Assembly (NCBI GenBank): GCA_012861695.1
Contig: JAAOOA010000086.1
Coordinates: forward strand, 7,221,885-7,285,884
Length of the DNA stretch: 64,000 bases
Source of the DNA: Trematomus loennbergii
Lineage: Eukaryota; Chordata; Actinopteri; Perciformes; Nototheniidae
Direction: 5' to 3'
Part shown: piece by piece, positions 12,100 through 25,214 of the stretch
Numbering within the stretch: the first letter of the stretch is position 1
How the letters are laid out: every line of letters starts with the position of its first letter
Notes under the pieces: generated by a model
Told to the model about the DNA's origin: nothing
Seen by the model: the letters and a program-made list of their open reading frames with translations, nothing else
The model's database searches: none
Program-made: the position numbers and the translations under genes

Positions 12100-14385
12100 C
12101 TGAACAACACTTTAATCACCATAAGAGACATAATGATATTGATTTTATCATTTGTATCTATTGCATCATTCACTTATCTAATGATTAAAGGGCAAGCAGT
12201 GTTAAAATGGTGGCTGGTATAACACAGAGTTGCAAGACATTATAAAAACACCAAAGGCATTATTTGTGCCGTCTTTTGGAACTAATTCAAAGCTAAATTA
12301 AGAAATTGCTCATGACTGTATAGGAGGGGGCATTTGGATAATGTGTTCTTAAAGTTTGTGATACACTGTATCAGTGTTAATTTCTCATTTTACTGTGTTG
12401 AACGAGTGGTGTGTGGGTGTGTGTGTGTGACAGAAGCATTTGTCTGTTCTTTTGTTGTTGTGTAACAAAGGCCTGTGTGCGTTTGTCTGTGTCTTTCAGC
12501 TGCCTTTCCTTGTGAATGATTGTGTTTGAATGATGGTTCACACTTCAGTGTGTGTTTTTTACTGTGTATTTGTGTCCTTTCTGTCTCTGTGATTAAAGTT
12601 TGTGTGTTTCTGTTTGTGTGTCATAGTTCATGTCAGTGTGTGTGTTAAATACACTTCCTGTGACACTGTTCTCTGCTTGCGGGGAACCGTATGCTTGCTG
12701 CCATCTACTGCCACACCGAATCACTCACACAATCCCACACACAAATACGCAAACAGACACACATACCTCGTGGCACTCCTGTCCTTGGGACCCTATCGGT
12801 CATCTGTGCCCTCACTGAGAACACACACACACCCATATTTAATTCCTCCTTATAATTCTAATACAGAGAGAAACACATCCTGCTTGAAACCTCTGTTAGA
12901 TGCTTAAAACCAATGAGGTATGATCAACTATTTTGAACAGAAACAGGTTATTAACATTGGGTTTGGGATGCATTTTAGCTGAGGCCTAAATAACAGTAAT
13001 GGTGGTTAAACCTAAATAAGTGTAAAGTGAAGCCAACAAATGTTCCTGCTTCCTGTTCACAAAGGCAGTGAAGGTTGAATATGTGTTGTTGCCGGGCCAT
13101 GTAGCGGTTACAAGAAACATATCTGAAAAACAGAACATGAAATGACTCTAAGTGGTTGAGTTTACATTATTTGTAATCACGTGGCCGACCGCACAGAGGA
13201 AGCAAGATGTCCATAGTTTGTCCCAAACGAGAGAAACACAGCCTTGGTATCTTACTGATAAAGTATAATGCATAACATTATTATTTTAAATAGATTACAA
13301 AATCCAATAAAATCACAAAGAATCAGTGCATACGGTATTGTAAAACTTAAGATAACAATGGCAACAACACTTTCTGCCATGTTACCAGTTAACTCCCACT
13401 ATTGTTTAGACACAAGCAGATTACTTGAAGCCTGACAAGATGGATTTTGGTGGGATCTTTGTGATATCACAAAGATCCAAAATCAATGCCAAATAACTGC
13501 AAGGTGTAAGGTTCCATTCCTGCTTAAAGACCTTGTTTGAATTATTTTTCCAATAGAAGCAAAAATGCCAGTCTTCAAAAGAACTGACGACAGACACTTT
13601 ACCTGCATGTTTTAATGTGTTACTTATTAGAAAGCTTTAGTTCCTTTTCAGATTAAGATTTCACCTACAAAACATATGGGACTCAAAATATGAATCGGTG
13701 CATTACTGTTCAACTCAAAATGAAGGAAACTAAGCTTAAACGTACAAAGAGCCTACAGTAAAAATGGACACAACATTACAACATTTAGTAGAAATATTGA
13801 ATAAAAACAATGAATGACTGTACCTTTAGGCTTTTAGACTTGTATTTAAGTCAATAATTGAAATACCCTTTTCACCACTTCCTGCTTGTAGCATTGGTTA
13901 TACACACATGTTGGCCTTCTGCTTTAGTGGCCATGGTATAGCACCAGTACACTATTAAACACATCTATAATATTTATGTGGGCATTTTTTAAAGGGCTGT
14001 CGATGTTTCCTGCAACGTGAAGTCGTATCAAACTCATCACTTAGTTCTGTATATCCGGACACAGCACAGAATATTATTGCTTTCATTAAACCAGCCACAT
14101 GTCTGTCTGGTACTGATAATAGATTTGCTGAGTGTGTAATGTCACTATGTTGGCATTTAAAACTCCCTTGTGAGATGACACTTAGCGTAAGTCTTTACTG
14201 CGTGCTTCAGCATCCCGAGCGTGTTTGTACATGACAGGTATTTACGTCCTTAAACGACATCCTACCACTGCTGCATGGCTTTGCTGTGCATTTTCCTGCA
14301 AGTGATTTGTTGCAGCCCCAACAGCTAGCAATGAACTGTTTGACCTCAGACAATATTCTCCCTTGACACTAAGCTCCGGGGGAAT
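12100..14385. other. Mostly unique sequence, no gene seen
   Basis: Loose TG-rich (12405-12640) and CA-rich (12720-12830) patches. Otherwise A+T-rich without recognisable features. Confidence 0.5.
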
Positions 14386-14388
14386 GGG

Positions 14389-14595
<207 letters not shown>

Positions 14596-14696
14596 GGGCT
14601 AACAGCTGATTTACCTCTTCTCTGGCTTTCAGCACCAAAGCAACCATTTTTCATTCAGTACACTTCCTACACACTCATCCATCACTTTGCACCTCT

Positions 14697-14910
14697 GTTA
14701 AAGTCTCCTCATCCACATTATTTTTCTTCCCACCATCTCCTCCTCCACCACACCTCCTTTCCCTCCTCTTTTCTTTCTTGTTTTTATCTCTTGTCGTCCA
14801 TTTCTCTGCCACATTCTCCCTCCCTTCCTCCTTCCTTCTCTAAGTGATCTGCCTTTTTCTCCAACCTGTCCCCTCGACTCAATCACCACCTATCTCCAAC
14901 CTTCTCTAAC
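14697..14910 (+). repeat. Pyrimidine-rich tract
   Basis: About 210 bp dominated by C/T (CCTCCTCCACCA, CCCTCCTCTTTTC and similar) close downstream of the pure CA array. Confidence 0.75.
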
Positions 14911-15355
14911 ATTTCCAGTGTGGATGAAGACATTATGTATTAAAGTAATGGAAGACCATTACTCAGATAGATTATTATGCAGGCCGTGCATTGTTGTCCT
15001 GATGAATGGCTCAGGTGTCAGCTTAATAATTGGCTTTGGATGTTGTGAAATGTCATCTGTGAAACATCCGTCCATCACTTACTCTCAGGAATGTCTCTAA
15101 TTGCAGCCTTTCTGCTGCACCTGATGTGTTTATAGACTATTACTGTTTGTTATTGCCAGCCACATTTATTTGTTTTGCCCGTTTCATAAAAGCATGAATT
15201 ATCGCGCCATTAGCTGACATTAAGGAACAATAACTACATGAATACCACAAATCTTCTTGAAAGCATTTAGTTCCAAGTGAAAGTGTTTCTTAATTTATGG
15301 TTTGCACGGAAAAGTGCTCGTCTGCTGAATGGAAAACATGCAAAAATGCACTATA
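14911..15355. other. Unique sequence, nothing seen
   Basis: Between two low-complexity tracts. It reads like ordinary single-copy DNA. Confidence 0.5.
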
Positions 15356-15359
15356 GCTG

Positions 15360-15960
15360 GATAGCTGGAAAAGAAGACTAGTGAAATTGAGAAGAAAAGA
15401 AAGAGGAAAGAGTTGTCAAAGAAAAAATAATTACCAAACAGGGATCAGGACACAAGCCAGAGGGAGAGAAAAGTTCAGTACTTACTAAAGAAAGTAAAGT
15501 ATTAAGTGCAAGCGTTTGAAGAAGAAAGGGAATAGAAAAAAGAAAAACAAGTGAGAAAGAGGGAAAGAGAAGAAAATAAAGAAGAGAGGGTAGAGGGAGA
15601 TGGGCTCTTCCTGGAGAGCTCTTAAGCTCTTATTGTGTACTGATGAGCGATAGTGTTTGCAGGGTTAACAACCCGAAGCCCTGGGATGAAGGGAATACAC
15701 AACATAAGTACACACACAGACCTTAAGAGACAGGGAACAGGGCAGAGTGATTGGACACACACACAAGAGAGGGATGAGGGCAGCAGAGAGGGCTACGACC
15801 CAAGAGGATACCACTGAAGACTAATGGGGAGAGAGAAGTGTGTTGTGGGCAAATGGGAGAGAAAGCAGGAGAAAGAAGAAGTTAAGAGACAATAAAAGAA
15901 AGAAAACTTGACCAGGAAGTTTGCAGGAGAGTTACCCAGAAAACAAAGATTAACAGCCTT
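15360..15960 (+). repeat. Long purine-rich tract
   Basis: About 600 bp biased to A/G on the plus strand (GAAAGAGGGAAAGAGAAG and similar), with only short breaks. No periodic unit is evident. Confidence 0.7.
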
Positions 15961-16039
15961 GTCACACCAAAATGAGTTCATTTAAAAGGAAGGGGAGAGC
16001 CTTTCCAACTGTTACTGGTAGCCTACCAGGAGTCTAGTA

Positions 16040-16258
16040 CTAGGAGCAGTGGGCAGCTATTGCTCAGTGCCCAGGGAGCAATGGAGCAATGGGAGTGGGG
16101 GTGTCTGGTGCCTTGCGCAAGGGCACCACAGCAGGGCAGGAGGTGAACTGGGACCTCTCCAAGTAGCAGTCCACACTCCATACTTTAAGTCTGGTCGGGG
16201 ACTTGAACCGGCGACCCTACGGCTCACAGTCCAAGCCCCTTCTGAATGAGCCACTGCC
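16040..16258 (-). mobile_element. tRNA-derived SINE
   Basis: On the minus strand the head reads GCAGTGGCTCATTCAG (A-box-like, 16243-16258), followed by GGTTCAAGTCC (B box, 16199-16209). The spacing fits an RNA polymerase III internal promoter. The body contains the CTTGCGCAAGG and AGCAATAGCTGCCCA blocks typical of this fish repeat class. It is not a functional tRNA gene, because no full cloverleaf closes. Confidence 0.7.
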
Positions 16259-16264
16259 GGACAA

Positions 16265-19075
16265 ATACTTACAGGCTAGTTGTGACCTGTAAGCAAAGCC
16301 AAAGCATGTTGGGCATGAAGAGTATCTAGTTTGTAACATATTAAACATTTGTGACTGCATTTTGTCTAAGTTCTAAATGTAGTTTATCTTAATCCTGGAA
16401 AGGGGTTAGCTAGCGCTGACTTGTTACTAGCTAGCCCGTTAGCAGTTTCCTGGTCAGCCATGTTGCTTACAACTAAAGTCCTTGACTAATGCTGTGTCAT
16501 CAAACTTCAAGTACCATAAACTTATCAGAGTGACTGTTTTATTATACTTTTGAGGTTCATCCTGCCATTCACAATCAGAACTACAGCTACAGACCTTACC
16601 CTGAACTTAGCCTAAACTAACCTGTAGCTAAAACCAAGTGTTATCCTTCAATCGCTGAACAAATTGTCCTTTATAGAAAAATTCTCCTCACTACAACTTC
16701 TGGATCACACAGAGGTAGTTTAACAAGAGCAGCAGAGCAATACCTAAATGTCATATTTTACTTTTTACCTTCTTTATAGGGATTTCAAAGACATTGAGAT
16801 CTGACACTAGCCTAAATCACTCTTGTTGTGGTTATGCCAATAAAGTAAAATAAATGGAAACAGATGAAGTGTGTTTGTCTGTGTGTGTGTCAGACTTGGT
16901 CATGATGTGTTCAAATCCACATGAACATGAAAACAGAAGAGGAAATTGATCTTAACGGGTTGTATGTTCTCAGTTTGTTAGCGCACATGAGGTGCATCTA
17001 CAGCCAACATGACAAACACACTGATGCTTATCCAAATTAAATCCAAAGACTCGAAAGGAAGACCCATGAAGTGTAACGTGTGATTTCGCTGACCAGTGAA
17101 TGAAACATCAAATAAATGATGAAGAGAACAGTTTGCTCTTTTTCTGCCATTTGCAAAGTCTTTTTAAAAGTCAAGCCAAGTGTTTAATGTGTACTGCAAT
17201 GAAGCTCATTTTTAAAGCCCATCTGTCTCTCAGCTAGAAGATTCTGCAAACCGATGTCTTGAACTGAAAACATTGTTCCCATTTCAGTAATTGTTTACCA
17301 GCAAACAGCTGTGGAGCACTAACAACTTGTTTGTCTGGAAGGAGAGGGTTAAAGACAGGGACGTTTTTTATTCATCCTGCAGGGTTTAGCTTTAAGCTTG
17401 TTTTCTAGTAGCTTGGATTTGAAGATATGGACCACAAAACATGGAAACTAAGAAGACCAAACAGATGGAATGAGATCAGGTTTATCTGCAAAAACATTTA
17501 ACATACATAACATTATTTAACTTGACTCCCTGTCTGTTCCAAATACAAAGAAATCAATCTAAAATTACACACCACAGCTGGAACCTGAGAAAATGCATGA
17601 GCAGGAAGCTATGAAAGACAGGAGAGGGGGAGATTACTAACAGTGAGAGCAATACAAAAGACAATAAATGTACTGAGAAACCAGTGTGAACCTGTACATG
17701 TGCCGGGTGGCTAACAGTGAATACAATTGAATTGGTGAATTACAGAAAGTAAATATGTTTGCAGGTTTGTGATCATGGCATCATCTTCAAACTAGGGTTG
17801 ATAATAGGAATTAGGATTGCTTCTTGGCAAAGACAACACCTCTTTAGCATGGGTGTGATTATATGTCTGCATAATGAAGGTTATCATACAGTAAAGACAG
17901 CAACTTCATTAACATTGTTTGTTCCTAAAAACTCAAGTATGACCTTGAAACTTCAGTATTAAACTAACCGGATCAAATATGAATCTGCAGTCGGTTCTTT
18001 TAGTTTCTTCCTAGGGGTCCAGCATGGAGGGACTGAAATAAAAAAATTGCTACTTTAAAACATTCGTTGTCCTTAATGATCAACGATTTGTACAAACTCA
18101 GTTCTCGTGTATATTTTAAGAAACTGTTGGTAGGTGTTTAATCTTATTTTGTGTCGAATGGGGAATCTAAAAAAATGCCACTGCCATGCAGTACTTAGCA
18201 ACAAGTTTATGACTAAATGTAATTAAAGAATGACTTGGTTTGACAAGGTAAAATCCGTTCTGAGCTACTTGATGTACTTAGTCTACACACATACTGTATC
18301 TACATATGGTAGCTAACAAGTTATTAATGGCATTACTTCATCAAAACTATGCAAAAACACACCTACATCGTGTTGGCATGCACCCAGTGAATCCAACGAC
18401 ACACACAGAGACACACACAGAGACACACACAAAAGAGTTGTCTTTAAAATAGAAACTCAACAAAGGCTAGTTACACTAATCACTTCCCTGGGGAAAAACA
18501 TGAAAGGACTAAATGTGCTTTCTCTGTCTATCCCCCCCCCCCCCCCTCTACCACACACAGCTGAATGCAGTCACGTATGCTAACATATTGACTCGACACA
18601 CACTCAACACCCAAACACAACTCCAATCCCCAGCTAATCAGCCTGTTTTTAAGGAGGAACCGCTAATGAATACCCAAAGAAAACTAAATGTAACGGTTGA
18701 TGTAGTTCAGCAAAAAATAAAAGTTGGGACTTGAACGAACTTTGGTGTAATTGATATTAAAAATGCTCCATTTTCCCAATTGATGACCATGTAATTATCA
18801 CGTTACGACGTATTAGCTTTGGCTCTGTTTTGTCACGGAACATTTCATCCTTGTAGGAAGAATTCCACTCGTTAATTACAACGGAAAGAGGGCAACATGA
18901 AAAGTTGAAATTTTGCACAAGCGTCAGCACGTAATTGACAAAGTATATGAAGACATAAATACTAGGATTGCACTCCAGTGTTTTCTTGTGCAGCAAGGCT
19001 TTAATATGACGACCCAAAACACCTCCGTTAGGAACAAATAAGTTGCACTTTCAATAACAATGCAAATATAAAAAC
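16265..19075. other. Mostly unique sequence, no gene seen
   Basis: A short CACACAGAGA repeat (18401-18430) and the C run at 18532 are the only simple repeats. No exon recognised. Confidence 0.5.
18532..18546 (+). repeat. Run of 15 C
   Basis: Homopolymer between CTCTGTCTAT and TCTACC. Confidence 0.95.
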
Positions 19076-19077
19076 AC

Positions 19078-19398
19078 AAATGGGCCAAAACCCATGCGCA
19101 GGGTTTACTTCGCAGCAGCTGGCCCTAGGCTCTGGAACACTCTGCCCCTCCATGTGAGGTCGGCCCAGACCCTAGGGTTTTTTAAATCTACACTAAAACA
19201 CACTTCTTCTCTCTGGCCTTCTAGTTAGAGCGGAGCACGACTCCTGACTTTTCCTTGTGTTTTTTTTTTAATATATCTGTTGTAATTTATTGTCTTTTAT
19301 TGTGATTGTAGTAATGTGTTTTTATTACATGTACAGCACTTTGGCTCGACCAAAAATCGCTTTTAAATGTGCTTTATAAATAAAACTTGATTTCATTT
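19078..19398 (+). mobile_element. LINE 3' end (L2/CR1-like), 5'-truncated
   Basis: 19112-19226 encodes the typical reverse-transcriptase C-terminal tail, with PRLWNTLPLHVRSAQTL followed by FFKSTLKHT and a stop. An A+T-rich untranslated region follows, then the terminal GTGCTTTATAAATAAAACTT with TTGATTT repeats. Such 5' truncation is usual for LINE copies. Only about 30 codons remain. Confidence 0.7.
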
Positions 19399-19399
19399 G

Positions 19400-20426
<1,027 letters not shown>

Positions 20427-20429
20427 GAA

Positions 20430-22015
20430 AGTGTAAACAGAAGCAGTCCATTAGTCATACATTAGAAGAATATTGTAATCAGTTGGGAAGCAGAAACCCA
20501 GCAGACCACACATCTGATATATTACACAGAGGGGGAGATCTGTGACTAACACAGAATATGTAGCTGGAATATGAAACATTGAATATATGACTGGAAAACA
20601 AGACAATATAAGACCGTGTTCCAAGTTAAATTATATAGGGAATTGGAAAAAAACGTATAATAATTGGATCCAATACAACACTGTTAGGATGAAATGGCAT
20701 ATATAAATATGAAAAAACAGAGGAAATTATACTGGAAAACAACTGATGACAATAAAACTCTTAGGACTGTAGGAAAGAACACATTTAAGGATAAAGATTG
20801 TTGTGAGCCATCTTTAATGCAAACTAAATCTGCCAATAACCAAGCAGCGGGTAGATTTACTGTTTACTTTCTTCCAAATTAATAGATTTGACAGCATGTT
20901 TATAATGTCCAAAATAAACTTGAATAGTTCATTATTTGGGACTGAGAACTCACAGAAAAATGTGAACAAAGATGAAATAGTTATTTTAATATGAGTGACT
21001 GAGCTAGCTGTACTGTGCACTTGTGTACTTGCACAACAACTATGACTACCAAAACTTTGTTTAACAGAAAACCAGCATTACGCAGAACTTTCAAGGTCTG
21101 CTTGTATGAAAAAGTACATGAATGTAAAAATGTTTCGTGTGAATTGATTACTTTCTAATCTTTTTTGTCAAAGCAGTACTTTAAAAAAAATGCACCATTT
21201 GAAAACACCATCGATAACTTTACCCAAACGTGAAGTCTAAAAAGTAAGGGGGTGCTGCCAGCCAGTCACAGTTGAAGCCTCTTTTGAAGGTTTGAGGTTT
21301 TTATAATGTTCTTTGTGTTATCCGTTCAAAAAGTATGACTGGGAACTTTGTTGGTGTGTCTGAAAGTGTGCGACTGTGAGGGGAGAATCTTTTCAGAAAA
21401 TCAGTTTTAAGTTTTTCTCTTTGTAAAATGAAACAAAGATGTTAAAAGTCGTCGCCACTGTGTCTCCTTCCTATTTTATTTCTCGCTCTCTTTTGGAGAA
21501 CAGTTTAGATTATGCAGTTTGAAACTCTTTCTACATTCCTAAATCTTAGGCACAGTGAAATATATAATGACAGTTACACAAGCTAGTTGTGAAAAAGCAC
21601 AGTGAAAAGAGCAACTGGAATAAAATGAGCAGCTTCACAAGTGAGACCACATGGAAGGAAAGACAAATTAAGTGCTGGACTCTCTCCCAAACCGCACAGC
21701 CGATATCCCTCCAAAGCATTTTAACACCCGTGAGAAGCTATTTTTCTTTGCATAGGTAACATCAAACAGGGAGAGCAGGTCCTGCCTCAGGCCCTCAGCA
21801 GCTCAAATCTCATGTTGCAGGAGGCATACAGTAATTAGCTCTTCAACTTCACAAGACAACACTTAGCCAGCCAGACAGCCTTGGCCCGATTAAATGAGCG
21901 GAAAAGAGCGGTGCATTGACACAATTAAGATGCATTCTGAAAAAGAGCATACACACACCTACACACAAACGGATGCACACAGATTGCAGGTAGTGATGCA
22001 GCTGAAAAACACAGA
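20430..22015. other. Unique A+T-rich sequence, nothing seen
   Basis: No domain-bearing frame, RNA gene or classified repeat. Confidence 0.5.
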
Positions 22016-22023
22016 AGGCTTAA

Positions 22024-22631
22024 AGGTCCCATGTCATGCTTTTCTGGTTATTACCCGTCCCCTTGTGTGTTATTTAGCTTTTTATGCATGTAAACGGTCT
22101 GCAGAGTCACAAACCCTCAAAGTACACCCTGTAGCGAGTAAGACTTTAACACAGAAAAGACCTGTCTATGCTGCCCCAGAGCCGTTACATTACGTCCGCG
22201 GAGCCGTTACGTTTGGACCAATCCGCGGACTTCCTCACACACACACACTCAGCGGGACGTTGCGAGGCTCGCTGCTGCGAGGAGCGGGACACTGTGAACT
22301 GGCTCACTGGTGTGGGGTCTGCGAGACAGCGAGACACCGCGGAGCTCAGCCTGGGCACACACACAACTCCCGCCAGGCTGCGGGGTGTGTGTGTGTTTCG
22401 CGCTGGTTTCGCTGTGTCTTGCTGTCTCGCAGACGGCCACTGGGCTCACAGGGAGGGGGGGGGGGCAGGAGCTCCAACAAGCCGTTTAGGACAGAGAGTG
22501 AATACACATACTTTACAGAGATGCTGTATGAGAAACCAATGTGAGTTTGGAACATTGCACAATATAAATGTATTTTAGTAGACCTCAACAATGGAATTAT
22601 GATCAGTGGAAATGGCCATGACATGGGACCT
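22024..22631 (+). mobile_element. TTAA-flanked MITE, 608 bp, relative of 8050-10250
   Basis: TTAA lies at 22020-22023 and 22632-22635. The ends AGGTCCCATGTCATG and CATGACATGGGACCT are perfect inverted repeats. The two termini match those of 8050-10250 but the interior is unrelated, GC-rich and foldback-prone. It contains no transposase, so it is non-autonomous. Confidence 0.9.
22317..22434. repeat. GC-rich imperfect hairpin within the 608-bp MITE
   Basis: GTCTGCGAGACAGCGAGAC (from 22317) pairs with GTGTCTTGCTGTCTCGCAGAC (ending 22434). The ~70-base loop region itself has partly complementary CACACACA and GTGTGTGT runs. Confidence 0.7.
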
Positions 22632-22969
22632 TTAAGGAAACTCAAGCGTGTGTGTAGCGTGTGTTCTCTTGTTTGAATGTTTTTCTGACCACTTGCATTG
22701 CATTAGTGTTGTTATTAATGAGCCCTTACCAGCTCAGTGCCAGTGATGTGTGTTGGTGTGTGTGTCATTGAGGCATGTATGATGCTAATGGAGGGTAATG
22801 ATACAGACCATAATTGTTATGGTGGCTAACCTAGCATGAAGGGAGTCATCTTCTCGGAAATACATACACACCCCCACACACATCAACACCACTGCCAACT
22901 CTCGTTCACTACAGAGACACATACATACAACTTGCTGAATACACTCGGTGATAAGACATTAAGACAAAA

Positions 22970-23132
22970 AAAAAAAATGGCAGTGCCTTAAATGGCCACT
23001 TGAGGCTCAGACCAAAATCAACTCAATCTCCATAGGCCCCTGTGGAAATATGCCCAACTCTACAGCAAAAAAAAGTGTTGGTCTCAGAATGGGATTTAGA
23101 GACTAGCTCAATATTGCATGAAGTCTATGGTG
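22970..23132 (+). repeat. Fish dispersed repeat fragment (AATGGCCACTTGAGGCT type)
   Basis: AATGGCCACTTGAGGCT, AACTCAATCTCCATAGGCCC and GCCCAACTCTACAGC, ending GAAGTCTATGG, follow the order of a common teleost repeat. It abuts the truncated MITE at 23144. Confidence 0.45.
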
Positions 23133-23143
23133 AACACACTTAA

Positions 23144-23615
23144 AGTGGGCCTATTGTGCTTTTTGGGCTTCTCCATGAACTGTATATAGGTTTGTGTGCA
23201 TGTAAATGGTGTGCAAAGGCTAAAATCCCTGTGTTCCCTCCAGAGGGAGTTTCTCTCCAACACAGCCCCCCCCCCCTGCGTGAAACGCCTCCATTGGACT
23301 CCTTTGTTTACTTACGGAACATAGTGACATCATATGTAACACTTACGCTTCTATTGGCTTGCACTCCAACACATTGAACGTAATAGGCTAAGGGGCAGGA
23401 CATCTCTAAGTGGTTTACTTATCACAACAGAGACGGCCAGCTAACCAATCAGAGCAGACTGGGCTCTGGTTTCAGACAGAGGGTGAAAAGAGGTGCTGCA
23501 ACACAGGCAGTATGAGAAAAATAAAGAGCTTTGTGAACGATCGAGCATGGAGACATGTCACAGTAGAGGCACAATTCAAATATGAACCTGAACATTTGTA
23601 TAATACTCTTCATTC
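23144..23615 (+). mobile_element. TTAA-type MITE, right end missing
   Basis: It starts after TTAA (23140-23143) with AGTGGGCCTATTGTGCTTTT and continues through CCCTGTGTTCCCTCCAGAG. This head is one I recognise from fish repeats. The similarity runs out near 23615 without a recognisable right inverted repeat, so it is truncated. Confidence 0.65.
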
Positions 23616-23619
23616 TGTT

Positions 23620-24880
23620 CTTTAATTCTTTCTATTCATCCACCTTCTGCAAAGACGAGACAAAACGCTAATAAATTAAAGATTTTTTTTTAGGGGGGGG
23701 GTGTCTTTGTCCACATCTAATTATGTTGCTGCTGCAGAAAACCACAGCTTTATTTAGATTCAGATTTTGATCTACATGTTTTTCTTATAACTCAATAAAG
23801 AATAAACCTTAATTAAAAACAACATGTTACAAAGTAATACATCAATGTCGAATCAAATCAGAGATGATAATAAACACAAAACACAGCAACAGAAATTTAA
23901 AACCTGAGCTGGCTTGTAGGCGTATTTCATTTTAAACAAAAAGACACATAGACATTTACTGTGTATTGTATATTCTGTTTCATTATTAAACATCAATTCA
24001 ATTTTAATGTTGAGAGATTTAAGTAGAAATGTGATTAAAAAACAAATAGACTATTCAACAAAAAAAACAATTTTAAAGCACTGTAATATCTGTTACATAT
24101 GTGCCTGTTCACAGTTTAGAATACATGCGAGTTGGGGTGAACATACTTCACCTTTTGGTCAAATCCATTATACATCGGGCCTTAATGCAGCTCACCCAGC
24201 CCCAATTAGCCCAGTTAGAGCCAAGCGCAGCATTTTAACAACAATAAATCATTAGCACTTCCATTGAGGCATTAGTGTTATTACCATATACAAACGAGAC
24301 AATCTAGATCAGCTGCCTCATTGATTGTGCATTCCAGCAATGTGAAGCCACTGGCATCAGGGTTTTATGGGAAATGGAGCTTAAACCCCGGAGGCACATG
24401 AGCACTGATAATAACCAGTGCTGTGAGATAGAGGTGCCCAATTTTCTCTGTCAGGGTCTCCTTTGTTTACAATAATTGTACCGAGATATCAAGACTAATT
24501 TGACAATGATATACTGACGTCTAAAAAGCGGCGGTTAACACCTTTAATGTGAAGAGAACCACAGATGGAAGAGTAGAACAAAAAAGAAAACAGCAGCTGA
24601 TGGGTATTTTATATGCATCAACAAAACATACGGTTCATACTGCAAGTAGAGGGAGGTTTTAATGATAGACACATGCGGGAATCTGTGCAGAACAAGTGCT
24701 TATATGGAACAGCAGGTGTGCCCCTTCCCTACTGGAGAAGAACAGGTCTGTGATTTAGAAAGTGACACACAACAACAAAGCAGCTACTGGTATTAGGAAA
24801 GGAGACTATTGCCTATTTAAAAAAAAGCATATGCGTGCTAATTTTGGGGGAAAAAGGGTATGATGGATAGTGAAGGACAC
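23620..24880. other. Unique sequence, possible conserved non-coding block
   Basis: 24100-24440 has a balanced, non-repetitive composition of the kind seen in vertebrate conserved non-coding elements. That is an impression only. Confidence 0.35.
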
Positions 24881-24885
24881 ATACG

Positions 24886-24966
24886 CACGTACAACCACAC
24901 ACAAACACACGTACACGCACGCACACAACACACACGTACACGCACACACACACACACACACACACA
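24886..24966 (+). repeat. Compound CA / CACGTA microsatellite
   Basis: Imperfect CACACGTACACGCACGCACA units passing into pure CA (24939-24965). Confidence 0.85.
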
Positions 24967-25107
24967 AACTATGCCCTGTCCATGCTAATCAGATGGCTAA
25001 TTTCCATAATAAAAGAGCGTAGTGTCAATTGGAATAATGTATGCTGACTTATCCTCTGGTCACCTTGTCACCTTGCTGACAGAAGGCGTCCCAGAAGGTT
25101 AGAGGTC

Positions 25108-25108
<1 letters not shown>

Positions 25109-25140
<32 letters not shown>

Positions 25141-25165
25141 TTGTGTGTGTGTGTGTGTGTGTGTG

Positions 25166-25208
<43 letters not shown>
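25109..25208 (+). repeat. GT microsatellite, ~100 bp
   Basis: GT array with a GGTTGTG break near 25140 and TGTTGTG near 25165. Confidence 0.97.
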
Positions 25209-25209
<1 letters not shown>

Positions 25210-25214
25210 ATATC

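Noticed and set aside
16190..16258. tRNA-like A and B boxes
   Set aside because: No complete cloverleaf can be drawn, and the sequence continues into a SINE body. Treated as a SINE head, not a tRNA gene.
21894..22578. Overlapping 216- and 136-codon frames
   Set aside because: They lie mainly within the GC-rich core of a non-autonomous MITE. Length follows from low stop density in GC-rich DNA, and no domain is recognised.
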